The notes: generated by a model not told the origin, from the sequence alone. Shown: positions 39,623 through 48,002, numbered from the stretch's first letter. The stretch is DNA of 64,000 bases from Micromonospora sp. ATCC 39149 (GCF_000158815.1 NZ_GG657738.1:2912228-2976227), one strand, 5' to 3'. Made by a program: numbers and translations.

Positions 39623-40105
39623 TCAGGCCGCCTCGGCGGACGCCGGGGGCTGGGCCGCGCGGGCGAGGTCGGCGAGGTCGCGACGGAAGGCGCCCTCGAC
39701 CGTGCGGGCGGCCAGGCCGCCGAAGAGCAGGGCGAGAACCCGGCCGAACGGTGCCGTGGCGACCGCCTCCTGCCGCACCGTGACCGCGGTGCAGGCCCGG
39801 CGACGACGCTGGACGGTGCGCAGGGTCCAGGTGGTCCGGTAGGACACGCCGATGCCCGGCGAGTCGAGCACCAGCCGCCGGGGCGGGACGCACTCCACCA
39901 CGACGAACTCCTCGGCCTGGGCGCCCCCGTCGGGCCGGGTGCGGGTCTCCCGCCAGGCGGTGCCGGGGGCGAGGGGGCCGGGGGTGAGCAGCTCGACCCC
40001 GCCGACCGTGCGGAGCCAGTCGGCGCGGACCGGCAGGTCGACGAGGAGCCGCCAGAGGTCGACGGCGGACGCCTCGATGAACTCGGTGACCGTGACCGTC
40101 GACAT
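39623..40105 (-). CDS. SRPBCC (START/Bet v1-like) family protein
   Basis: 160 residues. TVTEFIEASAVDLWRLLVDL at the start and DWLRTVGGVELLTPGPLAPG are typical of the polyketide-cyclase/SRPBCC lipid-pocket fold, with a C-terminal helix that lines the pocket (RVLALLFGGLAARTVEGAFR). Ligand and role unknown. ATG 40105 has GGGAGG six bases upstream, and TACCGT further out as a possible -10. It ends 49 bases before the propeller gene on the same strand, so the two may form one transcript. Confidence 0.8.
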   Translation of the reverse strand: MSTVTVTEFIEASAVDLWRLLVDLPVRADWLRTVGGVELLTPGPLAPGTAWRETRTRPDGGAQAEEFVVVECVPPRRLVLDSPGIGVSYRTTWTLRTVQRRRRACTAVTVRQEAVATAPFGRVLALLFGGLAARTVEGAFRRDLADLARAAQPPASAEAA

Positions 40106-40155
40106 GGCACCTCCCGTGCCCTCCACGGTACGGGGGGTGAGCTTGTGATGGGGCC

Positions 40156-40213
40156 CCAGCGGCGGAACTTCCGCCGCTGGTGGCCGATCCGGGGGTGTCG
40201 GGAGCACCCCCGG
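40156..40213. terminator. Tandem hairpins downstream of the DUF397 gene
   Basis: CCAGCGGCGGAA and its reverse complement stand around 40168 (arms 40156-40167, 40169-40180), followed by CCGGGGGTG (40189-40197) paired with CACCCCCGG (40205-40213). The second hairpin begins seven bases past the DUF397 stop, so it is probably its terminator; the first adds a barrier before the SRPBCC promoter. Confidence 0.65.
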
Positions 40214-40219
40214 GGTCGG

Positions 40220-40429
40220 TCAGGCCCCGAACCGTCCACCCCGGATCGCGCCGACGAACGCGGTCCAGCCCGGCGGGCTGACGGTCAGCACCGGCCCGGC
40301 CTGGTCCTTCGAGTCGCGTACGGCGACGACGTTGGCAGTGCCCGCCAGGTTGGCCGCCACCTCGACGCACAGCCCCTGGTCGTTCGAGCGGCTGCTGGTG
40401 CGCCAGACGGCACCCGACAGATCGATCAT
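40220..40429 (-). CDS. DUF397 domain protein, without an XRE partner
   Basis: 69 residues: WRTSSRSNDQGLCVEVAANL, then VAVRDSKDQAGPVLTVSPPG and WTAFVGAIRGG, a complete DUF397. ATG 40429 is chosen because GGAGGA is eight bases upstream; an in-frame ATG 15 bases earlier lies inside that site's reach. Unlike the copy at 10067 no XRE/DUF5753 gene is next to it, so it is an orphan whose partner, if any, is elsewhere. Confidence 0.88.
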   Translation of the reverse strand: MIDLSGAVWRTSSRSNDQGLCVEVAANLAGTANVVAVRDSKDQAGPVLTVSPPGWTAFVGAIRGGRFGA

Positions 40430-40544
40430 TTTAACTTCCTCCACTCCGTTCGGGACGTCCCACGGCGGCCTGGCGGCACCACCCGTGGGCCGCCGGCCGG
40501 CCCCGCCGCACGGCGGAACCCGGCTCGATCAACGGAGATGCGCC

Positions 40545-40579
40545 GAGCCCCGGTCGCACCTGATGTGCGACTCGGGCTC
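40545..40579. terminator. Hairpin downstream of the homogentisate-side operon
   Basis: GAGCCC-CG-GTCGCAC (40545-40559) pairs with GTGCGAC-TC-GGGCTC (40565-40579) around a CTGAT loop, a 13-pair stem with one internal mismatch bulge. It stands ~90 bases past the fumarylacetoacetase pseudogene and upstream of the DUF397 gene on the same strand. The rest of 40430-40669 shows no gene. Confidence 0.6.
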
Positions 40580-40669
40580 GTGGCCGTCACCGGGCGGAGG
40601 ACGCCGGCGCGAAGAGAGGTGCACCGGCGCGGCGCGCCGGGCGGGTCAGCGGGTCAGCGGCCCGGGTGG

Positions 40670-41869
40670 TCAGCGGGCCGGGAGGATGGTCCCGGTGACC
40701 TCGCCGAGGGCGACGGTGGTGCCGTCGGGGCCCGGCGCGGTGGCGGTGACGGTGACCGTGTCGCCGTCGGCCAGGAAGGTCCGGGTCGTCCCGCCGACCG
40801 CGACCGGCTCCGCGCCGCCCCAGGTCAGCTCCAGGAACGAACCGACCTGATCCCGCCGGGGGCCGGAGACGGTGCCGGAGGCGTACAGGTCTCCGGTGCG
40901 CAGGGACGCGCCGTTGATGGTGAGGTGGGCAAGCTGCTGGGCGGGCGTCCAGTACATGGTGGCGAACGGCGGCTCAACATGACCCGCTCGCCGTTCCACT
41001 CCACGGCCAGCCGCAGGTCCAGCACCACGTTCGGCACGTCGCGCAGCTACTGCATCAACGGCGGGTCCTGCGCGGGCGCGGGCACGAACGCGTCGGCGAG
41101 CGCGTCCAGCGGCGTCACCCAGGCCGACACGGAGGTGGCGAAGGACTTGCCGAGGAACGGGCCGAGCGGCTGGTACTCCCAGGCCTGGATGTCCCGGGCG
41201 GACCAGTCGTTGACCAGCACCACCCCGAAGACGTGGTCGGCGAAGTCGGCCACCCCGACCGGCTCGCCGAGCGCGCTGGACACGCCGACGACGAAGCCCA
41301 CCTCGGCCTCGATGTCGAGGCGTACGGACGGACCGCAGACCGGCCCGTCCGGGGTGGCCCGCTGCCCGGTGGGGCGGACGATCGGCGTGCCGGAGACGAC
41401 CACCGTGCCGGCCCGGCCGTGGTAGCCGATCGGCAGGTGCTTCCAGTTCGGCGGCAGCGGCGGCTGGCCGGGGCGGAAGATCTGCCCGACGTTGCCCGCG
41501 TGGTGCTCGGAGGAGTAGAAGTCGACGTAGTCCGCCACCTCGAACGGCAGCAAGCAGCTCGACTGCGGCCAACGGCACCAGCAGCGGCTCGACGGCCGGC
41601 CGGTGGGCGTCGTCGGTGAGCAGCTCGGTCACCCGCTGCCGGACGGCGGTCCACTGCGGCCGGCCCAGCGCCAGGAACGCGTTGAGCGTGGGGCGGCCCA
41701 GTGCGCCGGCGGCCAGCACCAGCCCGGCCGCCTCTGCGGCGGCCAGGTCGAGCACGAACTCCCCGATCCGTACCCCGACGCGCGGGTGGCCCCCGCCGGA
41801 CCGGAACACCCCGTACGGCAGGTTGCGCACCCCGTAAACCGAACCCTCGGCACCCGTCACCCAGGTCAT
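40670..41869 (-). pseudogene. fahA: Fumarylacetoacetase, broken by two frame shifts and an amber codon
   Basis: Three pieces of one ~400-residue fumarylacetoacetase are readable. From ATG 41869: GVRNLPYGVFRSGGGHPRVG to about residue 105. Shift at ~41553-41562, then [60 protein letters not shown] and [20 protein letters not shown], up to PLMQ and a TAG at 41047-41049, where relatives continue with a residue like Tyr before LRDVPNVVLDLRLAVEWNGE. A second shift at ~40972-40985 returns to the first frame for PPFATMYWTPAQQLAHLTIN to the end. Intact, it would hydrolyse fumarylacetoacetate to fumarate and acetoacetate. Its ATG overlaps the stop of the upstream gene (TGATG). Three lesions in one gene argue for real decay. 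Confidence 0.88.
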
Positions 41870-42762
41870 GCGTCGTGTCCCCCGTTCACGTCGTGTCCCC
41901 CGTTCACCAGGCCCAGCCGGATCAGATCCGCCAGTGGTTCCGCCACGCTGCACGAGCCGTACCCCACCCACAGCGGCCGCTCGGCGGCGCGGGCGGCCCG
42001 GGCCCGCTCGACCAGCGGCACCGGGTCGGTGGCGGCGAGCAGGGCTGCCACCTCGTCCACCTCGGCCCCGTCTGCGGCGGCGAGCGTCGCGGCGAGGACG
42101 TTGCCGAAGCCGTGGTGGGTGAAGCCGGTCTCCGGGTCGCGGTGGCGCACGGCGTGGTGCAGCCCGGCGGTCAGCTTGAACGGCAGCTCCCGGTCCCGGC
42201 AGGCGCAGATCACGGCGGCCAGCTCGACCGGGGTCGGGAACAGCTCGGCGGCCAGCCCGCCGGTGCGGAACTTCGCCGCGACCGGGAGGCCGGCGGCGCG
42301 GGCGGCGGCGACCGTGTCCAGCGCGGCCGTCAGCCCGAAGGTCAGTGGCAGTTCGGCGTAGACGTCGACGTCGCCGCGCCGCTCGGCCAGCTTCAGCAGT
42401 TCGGCCAGGCCGGGCTGCGGGTCCTCGCCGCGCTTGGCGACGGCCACCTCGACCTGTCGGGCGGTGACGCCGGCCGGCAGGGCTGCCAGCGCGGCGGGCA
42501 GCCCCTTAACGCCGGTGTCGCCGATCAGCCCGAGCACGAGGCCGCCCGCGGGGCCCGCGCCGTGGGGGTCGGCGGGGCCACCCAGCTCGCCGGCCACGAC
42601 CGCCGAGGCGGGCACGAGCAGCGGGCCGACCATGTCGGCGTACCAGGAGTCGCGGTGCCGGCGGTGCGCGGCGAGCGCGTCGGGCAGCGTGGCGCTGCCG
42701 GGCGGGAAGACGGCGGCGTCGTCGACGAGGCCGGCGAGGAGACGGGGCACGCGCGTTGACAC
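41866..42762 (-). CDS. Uncharacterised protein co-encoded with homogentisate-pathway genes
   Basis: 298 residues; no family recognised with confidence. Alternating strands and helices (GLVLGLIGDTGVKGLPAALA, VEVAVAKRGEDPQPGLAELL, DVDVYAELPLTFGLTAALDT, AGLPVAAKFRTGGLAAELFP, LPFKLTAGLHHAVRHRDPET) suggest a TIM-barrel-like fold. Conserved-looking polar sites are KFRTGG and KLTAGLHH. It lies between homogentisate dioxygenase (divergent) and the fumarylacetoacetase pseudogene, whose start overlaps its stop. The last residues NGGHDVNGGHDA come from an 18-base tandem duplication at 41871-41906. A role in aromatic catabolism is inferred from position only. Confidence 0.7.
   Translation of the reverse strand: MSTRVPRLLAGLVDDAAVFPPGSATLPDALAAHRRHRDSWYADMVGPLLVPASAVVAGELGGPADPHGAGPAGGLVLGLIGDTGVKGLPAALAALPAGVTARQVEVAVAKRGEDPQPGLAELLKLAERRGDVDVYAELPLTFGLTAALDTVAAARAAGLPVAAKFRTGGLAAELFPTPVELAAVICACRDRELPFKLTAGLHHAVRHRDPETGFTHHGFGNVLAATLAAADGAEVDEVAALLAATDPVPLVERARAARAAERPLWVGYGSCSVAEPLADLIRLGLVNGGHDVNGGHDA
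41871..41906. repeat. 18-base tandem duplication at a gene end
   Basis: CGTCGTGTCCCCCGTTCA occurs twice, 41871-41888 and 41889-41906, without a mismatch. It duplicates six codons just before the stop of the gene 41866-42762, directly next to the start of the decayed fahA gene. Perfect identity implies a recent event. Confidence 0.9.
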
Positions 42763-42893
42763 GAGACAAGAACTTACGGGACGCTACGAGAAACGGACAA
42801 CAGCGTCCGACTATCGGACGGCAGTGGCCGGTGAACGGGACGATGGCCGTGAGCCCGACGATGGCCGGTGAACGGGGACGAATCGGAGGCGAC
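42763..42893. promoter_or_regulatory. Divergent regulatory region with palindromic operator candidate
   Basis: CGTCCGA-CTA-TCGGACG (42804-42820) is a perfect 7-bp inverted repeat with a three-base centre, between homogentisate dioxygenase and the divergent unit. Toward hmgA, a ~19-base sequence beginning TGGCCGGTGAACGGG occurs at 42825-42843 and again at 42862-42881. GGAGG (42885-42889) is the hmgA ribosome site. The palindrome is a candidate site for a dimeric regulator of homogentisate breakdown. Confidence 0.55.
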
Positions 42894-44069
42894 ATGCCGT
42901 ACTACCGCAGCGTCGGCGAGGTGCCCCGGAAGCGGCACACCCAGTTCCGCCAGCCCGACGGCACCCTCTACACCGAGGAACTGATGGGCCAGGAGGGCTT
43001 CTCCTCCGACTCGTCCCTGCTCTACCACCGGCACGCCCCCACCGCGATCATCGCCGCCGAGGCGTTCGACCCGCCGGCCGTCACCCGGGTGCCCAACCTG
43101 CCGCTCAAGCCCCGCCACCTGCGCACCCACCAGCTCGACGGCACCGGGGCCGACCCGATCCTGGGCCGGCGGTACCTGCTCGCCAACGACGACGTGCGCA
43201 TCGCGTACGTGTCGGCCGACCGGCCGTCCCCGCTGTTCCGCGACGCCACCGGCGATCACTGCCTCTACCTGGAGTCCGGGGCCCTGCGGGTGGAGTCCCC
43301 GTTCGGCGCGCTGGACGCCGTCGCCGGCGACTACGTGATCATCCCGACGTCGACCATCCACCGCCTCGTCCCGACCGGCGACGAGCCCGCCCGGCTGCTC
43401 GCCGTCGAGGCCGCCGGGCACGTCGGCCCGCCCAAGCGCTACCTGTCGGTGCGCGGCCAGTTCCTGGAGCACTCGCCGTACTGCGAGCGCGACGTCCGGG
43501 GGCCGGACACCCCGCTACTCGTCGACGGCACGGACGTCGAGGTCCTGGTCCGGCACCGGCGCGGCTGGACCAGGTACGTCTACGCGCGGCACCCGTTCGA
43601 CGTCGTCGGCTGGGACGGGCACCTGTACCCGTGGGCGTTCTCCATCCACGACTTCGAGCCCATCACCGGCCGCGTCCACCAGCCGCCGCCCGTGCACCAG
43701 ACGTTCCAGGGCCCGAACTTCGTGATCTGCTCGTTCGTGCCCCGCAAGGTGGACTACCACCCCGACGCCATCCCGGTGCCGTACCACCACCACAACGTGG
43801 ACTCCGACGAGATGCTGTTCTACACCGGCGGCAACTACGAGGCCCGGCGCGGCTCCGGCATCGCGCAGGGCTCCATCTCGCTGCACCCGTCCGGCTTCAC
43901 CCACGGCCCGCAGCCGGGCGCGGCGGAACGCTCGATCGGCGTCGACTTCTTCGACGAGTTGGCCGTCATGGTGGACACGTTCCGCCCCCTCGACCTGTGC
44001 GACGCGGCGAACGAGTGCGAGGACCCGGCGTACGCCTGGACCTGGGCCCGGCAGGCTCCGGCCGGCTAG
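42894..44069 (+). CDS. hmgA: Homogentisate 1,2-dioxygenase
   Basis: 391 residues. Opens the ring of homogentisate to maleylacetoacetate with O2 and Fe(II). The iron ligands follow the family pattern: His and Glu in PYHHHNVDSDEMLFYTGG and His in HPSGFTHGPQPG; the open-barrel cupin N-domain is seen in GDHCLYLESGALRVESPFGA and DYVIIPTSTIHRLVPTGDEP. ATG 42894 has GGAGG four bases upstream. It is shorter than the ~440-residue eukaryotic enzyme but normal for actinobacteria. Together with hppD this supplies two central steps of tyrosine degradation; the following hydrolase is broken in this window and no maleylacetoacetate isomerase is seen. Confidence 0.94.
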   Translation: MPYYRSVGEVPRKRHTQFRQPDGTLYTEELMGQEGFSSDSSLLYHRHAPTAIIAAEAFDPPAVTRVPNLPLKPRHLRTHQLDGTGADPILGRRYLLANDDVRIAYVSADRPSPLFRDATGDHCLYLESGALRVESPFGALDAVAGDYVIIPTSTIHRLVPTGDEPARLLAVEAAGHVGPPKRYLSVRGQFLEHSPYCERDVRGPDTPLLVDGTDVEVLVRHRRGWTRYVYARHPFDVVGWDGHLYPWAFSIHDFEPITGRVHQPPPVHQTFQGPNFVICSFVPRKVDYHPDAIPVPYHHHNVDSDEMLFYTGGNYEARRGSGIAQGSISLHPSGFTHGPQPGAAERSIGVDFFDELAVMVDTFRPLDLCDAANECEDPAYAWTWARQAPAG

Positions 44070-44077
44070 GGCGGGGC

Positions 44078-45115
44078 TCAGCGCACCGTGCGGGAGAACA
44101 CCGCCAGCTCGGCCAGGGCGGCCACCACGATCGCCGCCACCAGCGGCCACGGCGTCCCTACCAGCGCGTAGACCAGCAACAGCAGGGGGCCGGCGGGCAC
44201 CGCGTACCCGGCCAGCGCCAGGGACCGGTCGGAACGCAGCAGGCCCGGCAGCACGGTACGGGTCAGCCCCGGCACCCGCGCCGCGAACAGCCAGCCCAGC
44301 AGCGCCCCGCTCACCGCCACCAGCACCGCGAGGAACCTCGACGGGCCGGACGCCCCGGCCGCCGCGACCGCCACCAGCACGGCGCCCACGAGCGTCCAGC
44401 CCGCCCCGTACAGCACCAGCCGGCGCAGGTCGTCGACGACGCCTCGGCGCGGGTCGGGCTCCACCGGCCCGGCCGGGGACACGGGGCCGGCCGGGGCGAC
44501 CGGCACCAGCTCCGCCAGCTCGGCGAGCGCCGACGCGTACCGCCGCCGTTCCAGCCGGACGATCCCCGGCTCGTCGTCGGCCCGCTCCAGCTCCGGGTCG
44601 AGCCGCAGCGCCTCCTGGTACGCCCGCTCGGCCAGGTCGTACAGCCGTAGCCGCGCGGCGACCAGGGCGAGCACCAGGTGCGCCTGGGACTCCTCCGGGG
44701 CCAGCTCGACGCCCCGCCAGGCGGCGTTGAGGGCCGGCTGCCCGTTGCGCGAGCCGGACAGGATCGCGGCAGCGCTGCGCTGGGCGTACGCGTCGGCGGG
44801 GCCGACGGCGAGCAACCGCTCGGCGGTGCGGACCGCCTCGGCGTACTCGCCCTGGTCGACCAGGGCCAACCCCCGGGCGACCAGCGGGGCGACGGCGTCC
44901 GGGGCGACGGCCAGGGCGGCGTCGGCCGCGGCGCGCGCCTCGGCGGGCCGCCCGGCGGCCAGGTGCACCCGGGCCAGGGTGGTCAACGCGTCGGCGTTCG
45001 CCGGCTCCAGGGCGAGGGCGAGGCCCACCTCACCGGCGGCCTCCTCGTACCGGCCGAGGTCGGCCAGAAGCTGGGCGCGCTGGAGGTATCCCTCGGCGGT
45101 GGCGTCGCTCGACAT
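44078..45115 (-). CDS. TPR-repeat protein with C-terminal membrane domain
   Basis: 345 residues. About five tetratricopeptide repeats fill residues 5-190 (GYLQRAQLLADLGRYEEAAG, EVGLALALEPANADALTTLA, LYDLAERAYQEALRLDPE). After a Pro-rich spacer come four membrane helices (LVLYGAGWTLVGAVLVAVAA, FLAVLVAVSGALLGWLFAA, AVPAGPLLLLVYALVG, AAIVVAALAELAV). It probably scaffolds proteins at the membrane; partner unknown. TAGGGT ends six bases before ATG 45115 with no ribosome site, so a leaderless mRNA is likely. It follows ispF by nine bases on the same strand. Confidence 0.82.
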   Translation of the reverse strand: MSSDATAEGYLQRAQLLADLGRYEEAAGEVGLALALEPANADALTTLARVHLAAGRPAEARAAADAALAVAPDAVAPLVARGLALVDQGEYAEAVRTAERLLAVGPADAYAQRSAAAILSGSRNGQPALNAAWRGVELAPEESQAHLVLALVAARLRLYDLAERAYQEALRLDPELERADDEPGIVRLERRRYASALAELAELVPVAPAGPVSPAGPVEPDPRRGVVDDLRRLVLYGAGWTLVGAVLVAVAAAGASGPSRFLAVLVAVSGALLGWLFAARVPGLTRTVLPGLLRSDRSLALAGYAVPAGPLLLLVYALVGTPWPLVAAIVVAALAELAVFSRTVR

Positions 45116-45124
45116 CGGGCGACC

Positions 45125-45607
45125 CTACGCGGGCGGGGCCGGATGGACCAGGGCCACCGCGATACCGGCGAGCCCCTCGCCGCGCCCGGTGAAGCCGAGC
45201 CCGTCGGTGGTGGCGGCGGAGACGGCCACCGGCGCGCCGACCGCCTCGGAGAGCACCGCCTCCGCCTCGGCCCGGCGCGGCCCGATCTTCGGCCGGTTGC
45301 CGACCACCTGCACGGAGACGTTGCCGATCTCGAAGCCGGCGGCCCGGACCCGGCGGGCGGTCTCGGCGAGCAGCGCCACCCCCGGCGCGCCCGCCCACTC
45401 GGGCTCGGCCACGCCGAAGTTCGAGCCGAGGTCGCCGAGGCCGGCGGCGGAGAGCAGAGCGTTGCAGGCGGCGTGCGCCACCACGTCGGCGTCGGAGTGC
45501 CCGGCCAGGCCGTCCTGGCCGGGCCAGAGCAGGCCCGCCAGCCAGCAGGGCCGGCCCACCTCGAAGGCGTGCACGTCGGTGCCGATGGCCACCCGAGGAA
45601 CGATCAT
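45125..45607 (-). CDS. ispF: 2-C-methyl-D-erythritol 2,4-cyclodiphosphate synthase
   Basis: 160 residues, the fifth enzyme of the MEP isoprenoid pathway, converting CDP-ME 2-phosphate to the cyclodiphosphate with release of CMP. Zinc ligands Asp11 and His13 (IGTDVHAFE) and His45 ([12 protein letters not shown]) are in place, as are [17 protein letters not shown] and the [13 protein letters not shown] end. It is 16 bases behind ispD. TACCCT lies exactly six bases before the ATG, inside that gap, so an internal leaderless promoter may supplement the carD-ispD transcript. Confidence 0.95.
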   Translation of the reverse strand: MIVPRVAIGTDVHAFEVGRPCWLAGLLWPGQDGLAGHSDADVVAHAACNALLSAAGLGDLGSNFGVAEPEWAGAPGVALLAETARRVRAAGFEIGNVSVQVVGNRPKIGPRRAEAEAVLSEAVGAPVAVSAATTDGLGFTGRGEGLAGIAVALVHPAPPA

Positions 45608-45623
45608 GGACCGAGGGTACGCG

Positions 45624-46319
45624 TCACGCGCCGCCGGCCAGCAGGTGCTCGGCCAGCGCGAGGTCGAACGGGCGGGTGACCTTGAGGGCGTACTCGGAGC
45701 CGGGCACGCAGACCACCGGGACGCCCTGCTTCTCGACGAGGCCGGCGTCGTCGGTGAGCGGGTCGCCGGCCGCCGCGTGGGCGGCGGTCAGCACCGCGCG
45801 GCGGAAGCCCTGCGGGGTCTGCACGGCGCGTAGGGCGGACCGGTCGACCGTGCCGAGGACCACCTCGCCGGGGCCGACCTCCTTGATCGTGTCGACGACG
45901 GCGAGCACGGGGATCACCGCGTCGTGCCCGGCGCGGACCGCGGCGGCGACGGACTCGACCAGCCCGGGCGGGGTCAGCGCGCGGGCCGCGTCGTGCACCA
46001 GGACGATCTCCGGGCCGGCGGGGACGGCGGCCAGCGCGGCGGCCACGGAGGCCTGGCGCTCCGCCCCGCCGGGGACGACCGTCACCGGGGCGACCGGGGC
46101 GAGCAGCTGACGGACCGCGCCGACCTCGCCCGCCGGGGCGGCCACCACGATCGTGTGCACGGAACCGGCGGCGGCGATCCGGCGCACGGCGTGCACGAGC
46201 AGCGGCTCGCCGGCGAGCAGGCGCAGGGCCTTGGGCGCGCCCGGGCCGAGGCGTACCCCGGCACCGGCCGCAGGCACGAGGACCGCGACGTCACCGCGCG
46301 GATTGAGCTGCGCGGTCAC
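45624..46319 (-). CDS. ispD: 2-C-methyl-D-erythritol 4-phosphate cytidylyltransferase
   Basis: 231 residues; transfers CMP from CTP to methylerythritol phosphate in the MEP pathway. The glycine/lysine CTP site reads [19 protein letters not shown], followed by [32 protein letters not shown] and the C-terminal [15 protein letters not shown] and NIKVT-like [20 protein letters not shown] 46319 has GAGGA seven bases upstream. It is the middle gene of carD-ispD-ispF, a well-known actinobacterial order linking isoprenoid supply to the RNA-polymerase-binding factor CarD. Confidence 0.95.
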   Translation of the reverse strand: MTAQLNPRGDVAVLVPAAGAGVRLGPGAPKALRLLAGEPLLVHAVRRIAAAGSVHTIVVAAPAGEVGAVRQLLAPVAPVTVVPGGAERQASVAAALAAVPAGPEIVLVHDAARALTPPGLVESVAAAVRAGHDAVIPVLAVVDTIKEVGPGEVVLGTVDRSALRAVQTPQGFRRAVLTAAHAAAGDPLTDDAGLVEKQGVPVVCVPGSEYALKVTRPFDLALAEHLLAGGA

Positions 46320-46373
46320 GTCGCGGTCCTCGGGTTTCTCTGCGGTGCGGATCGGAACGACGATGGGCGGGAC

Positions 46374-46859
46374 CTATGCCTCGGTCAGCACCTTGTCGAG
46401 CAGCGTCTCCGCCTCGTCCTTGGTGCTCTTCTCGGCCAGCGCGACCTCGCCGACGAGAATGTCCCGCGCCTTGGCGAGCATGCGCTTCTCGCCCGCCGAC
46501 AGGCCCCGCTCCCGCTCCCGGCGCCACAGGTCGCGAACGACCTCGGCCACCTTCAGCGGGTTACCGGAGGCCAGCTTCTCCAGATTCGCCTTGTAACGCC
46601 GCGACCAGTTGGTCGGCTCCTCGGTGTGCGGAGCCCGGAGGACGTCGAAGACCTTGCCGAGGCCCTCTTCGCCAACCACCTCGCGCACGCCCACGATCTC
46701 GGCGTTCTCAGCGGGCACCCGGACCGTCAGGTCACCCTGCGCGACCCTCAGGACGAGGTACTGCTTAGGCTCGCCCTTGATGACCCGAGTCTCGATTGCC
46801 TCGATGAGTGCGGCCCCGTGGTGGGGGTAAACAACGGTCTCGCCGACACTGAAAACCAT
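46374..46859 (-). CDS. carD: CarD-family RNA-polymerase-binding transcription factor
   Basis: 161 residues. N-terminal RNA polymerase interaction domain ([20 protein letters not shown] to [12 protein letters not shown], Tudor-like) and a helical C-terminal DNA-binding domain ([40 protein letters not shown]) that inserts a Trp into the promoter bubble edge in mycobacterial CarD; W84-like Trp is present in TNWSRR. It stabilises open complexes at rRNA and many other promoters. AAAGGGG lies ten bases before the ATG; upstream, GAGACA and TACCCT spaced 17 bases form a plausible promoter. Confidence 0.95.
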   Translation of the reverse strand: MVFSVGETVVYPHHGAALIEAIETRVIKGEPKQYLVLRVAQGDLTVRVPAENAEIVGVREVVGEEGLGKVFDVLRAPHTEEPTNWSRRYKANLEKLASGNPLKVAEVVRDLWRRERERGLSAGEKRMLAKARDILVGEVALAEKSTKDEAETLLDKVLTEA

Positions 46860-47186
46860 AGGTTCGAAACCCCTTTCGCTGTGTCTAGGGTAACACGCTC
46901 AGGCACCGATGTCTCACCGCTGTCCTGACCGTTGGCGCAGCTCAGGGGCCCTGTGAGAGGTATTTCTTCAGCTTGACAGGAGGCCGAACTGATGGTCTGA
47001 ACACGCTCCGTGATTAGCGGATGACACCCCGACATGAGTGATCGGAGCGTGGATTTCTCGGGCGATGCGCTCTTCCCATGGTATCCCGGTCGCGCCGGCC
47101 GCGCCCAGGTGTAGCGGGAGGACCCGGCGGTGCGGGACGCTGGAGGCGCACCGCTGTCCGCTCACCGAGACGGTCCAGGGGGTCCG
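46860..47186. promoter_or_regulatory. 327-base gap between divergent carD and a membrane-protein gene
   Basis: No gene is seen. The carD side carries a -10 TACCCT near 46888-46893 and its leader. On the plus strand a perfect TTGACA is at 46973-46978 but without a good -10 at normal distance. CACGCTCCG (47002-47010) and CGGAGCGTG (47043-47051) form a 9-bp inverted repeat 32 bases apart. From 47090 on the sequence is GC-rich leader; AGGGGG precedes the ATG at 47187. Confidence 0.45.
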
Positions 47187-47918
47187 ATGGGCATGCCCGA
47201 CGCAGACGGCCAAGGCTCCGCCGACGGCCTTCCCGGCCTGCCACCGGAGTGGGGCCGCATCGTCGTGCCGGACGACCCGTCCGCGCTGGCGGAGGAGGCC
47301 GCACAGGTCCGCCGCGAGCTGCGGCGCAGCGCCAACGGGGCCCGCTGGCGGCGCCACCTCGGCCTGCTGCCCCGCCCCGGCGGCCGGCCACCGCTCCGCC
47401 TCCCGCTGCTCGTCATGCTGGTGGCACTGCTGATCACGCTCGCCGGCCTGTTCGCCGTCACCTGGCCCCGGCCGCCCCGGGGCGGCGACCGTCCCACCGT
47501 CGTGCCGTACCCGACGGCGACCGACCTTAGCGGCCGGGCACTGCCGGCGCTGGACCTGGTCGACGCCGAGAACTCGGCCGTCTCGCTGCGGAGCCTGGTG
47601 CCCGCCGTGATCATCCTGGTGGACGCCTGTCCCTGCCCCGAGCGGGTGGCCGAGGTCGCCGCGCTCGTGCCGCCCGGCGTGGCCGTGGTCACCGTCGGGG
47701 GTGGCCGGACGGTCCGCTCCACCCCGGCGTCGCCCGCCGCGCCGGTACGCCCGCTCGCCGACCCGGCCGGCGGCCTGCGCGCCTTCCTGCGCCTGCCGGC
47801 ACGACCCGGTGCGGCCACCGCCGTGCTGGTCGATCGCGCCGGAGTGCTGGTTCAGGTGGTGCCGGAGCTGCGCTCCGCCGAGGACTACCGCGCCGACCTG
47901 ACCCGCCTCGGCTCCTGA
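47187..47918 (+). CDS. Single-pass membrane protein with thioredoxin-like extracytoplasmic part
   Basis: 243 residues. A ~60-residue cytoplasmic N-part, one helix (LPLLVMLVALLITLAGLFAV) and an outer domain containing DLSGRALPALDLVDAENSAV, VIILVDACPCPERVAEVAAL and AAVLVDRAGVLVQVVPELRS, which resembles the strand order of AhpC/TlpA-like proteins with CPC where a CXXC might be. Redox function is doubtful, since the motif is not canonical. AGGGGG is five bases before ATG 47187. A 31-base tandem duplication covers its stop codon. Confidence 0.65.
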   Translation: MGMPDADGQGSADGLPGLPPEWGRIVVPDDPSALAEEAAQVRRELRRSANGARWRRHLGLLPRPGGRPPLRLPLLVMLVALLITLAGLFAVTWPRPPRGGDRPTVVPYPTATDLSGRALPALDLVDAENSAVSLRSLVPAVIILVDACPCPERVAEVAALVPPGVAVVTVGGGRTVRSTPASPAAPVRPLADPAGGLRAFLRLPARPGAATAVLVDRAGVLVQVVPELRSAEDYRADLTRLGS

Positions 47919-47972
47919 CCCCCTCGACTCACCCATCGAATGCTCCTGGCCCCCTCGGCTCACCCATCGAAT
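47911..47972. repeat. 31-base tandem duplication across a stop codon
   Basis: The sequence beginning GCTCCTG and ending CTCACCCATCGAAT occurs at 47911-47941 and 47942-47972, differing by two A-to-G changes. The first copy contains the TGA of the membrane-protein gene; the second lies in the gap before the polyketide synthase stop at 48003. Confidence 0.85.
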
Positions 47973-48002
47973 CAGCAGGCCAGCGCCGCGCGGCGGGAGA
48001 AG

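Noticed and set aside
46862..46900. tRNA T-loop-like GGTTCGAAACCCC
   Set aside because: No acceptor, D- or anticodon stems around it; it is the carD leader next to the ATG.
47187..47918. Thiol-disulphide oxidoreductase (TlpA) call
   Set aside because: The fold-like pattern is there, but the motif is CPC rather than CXXC, so a redox enzyme name is not supported.
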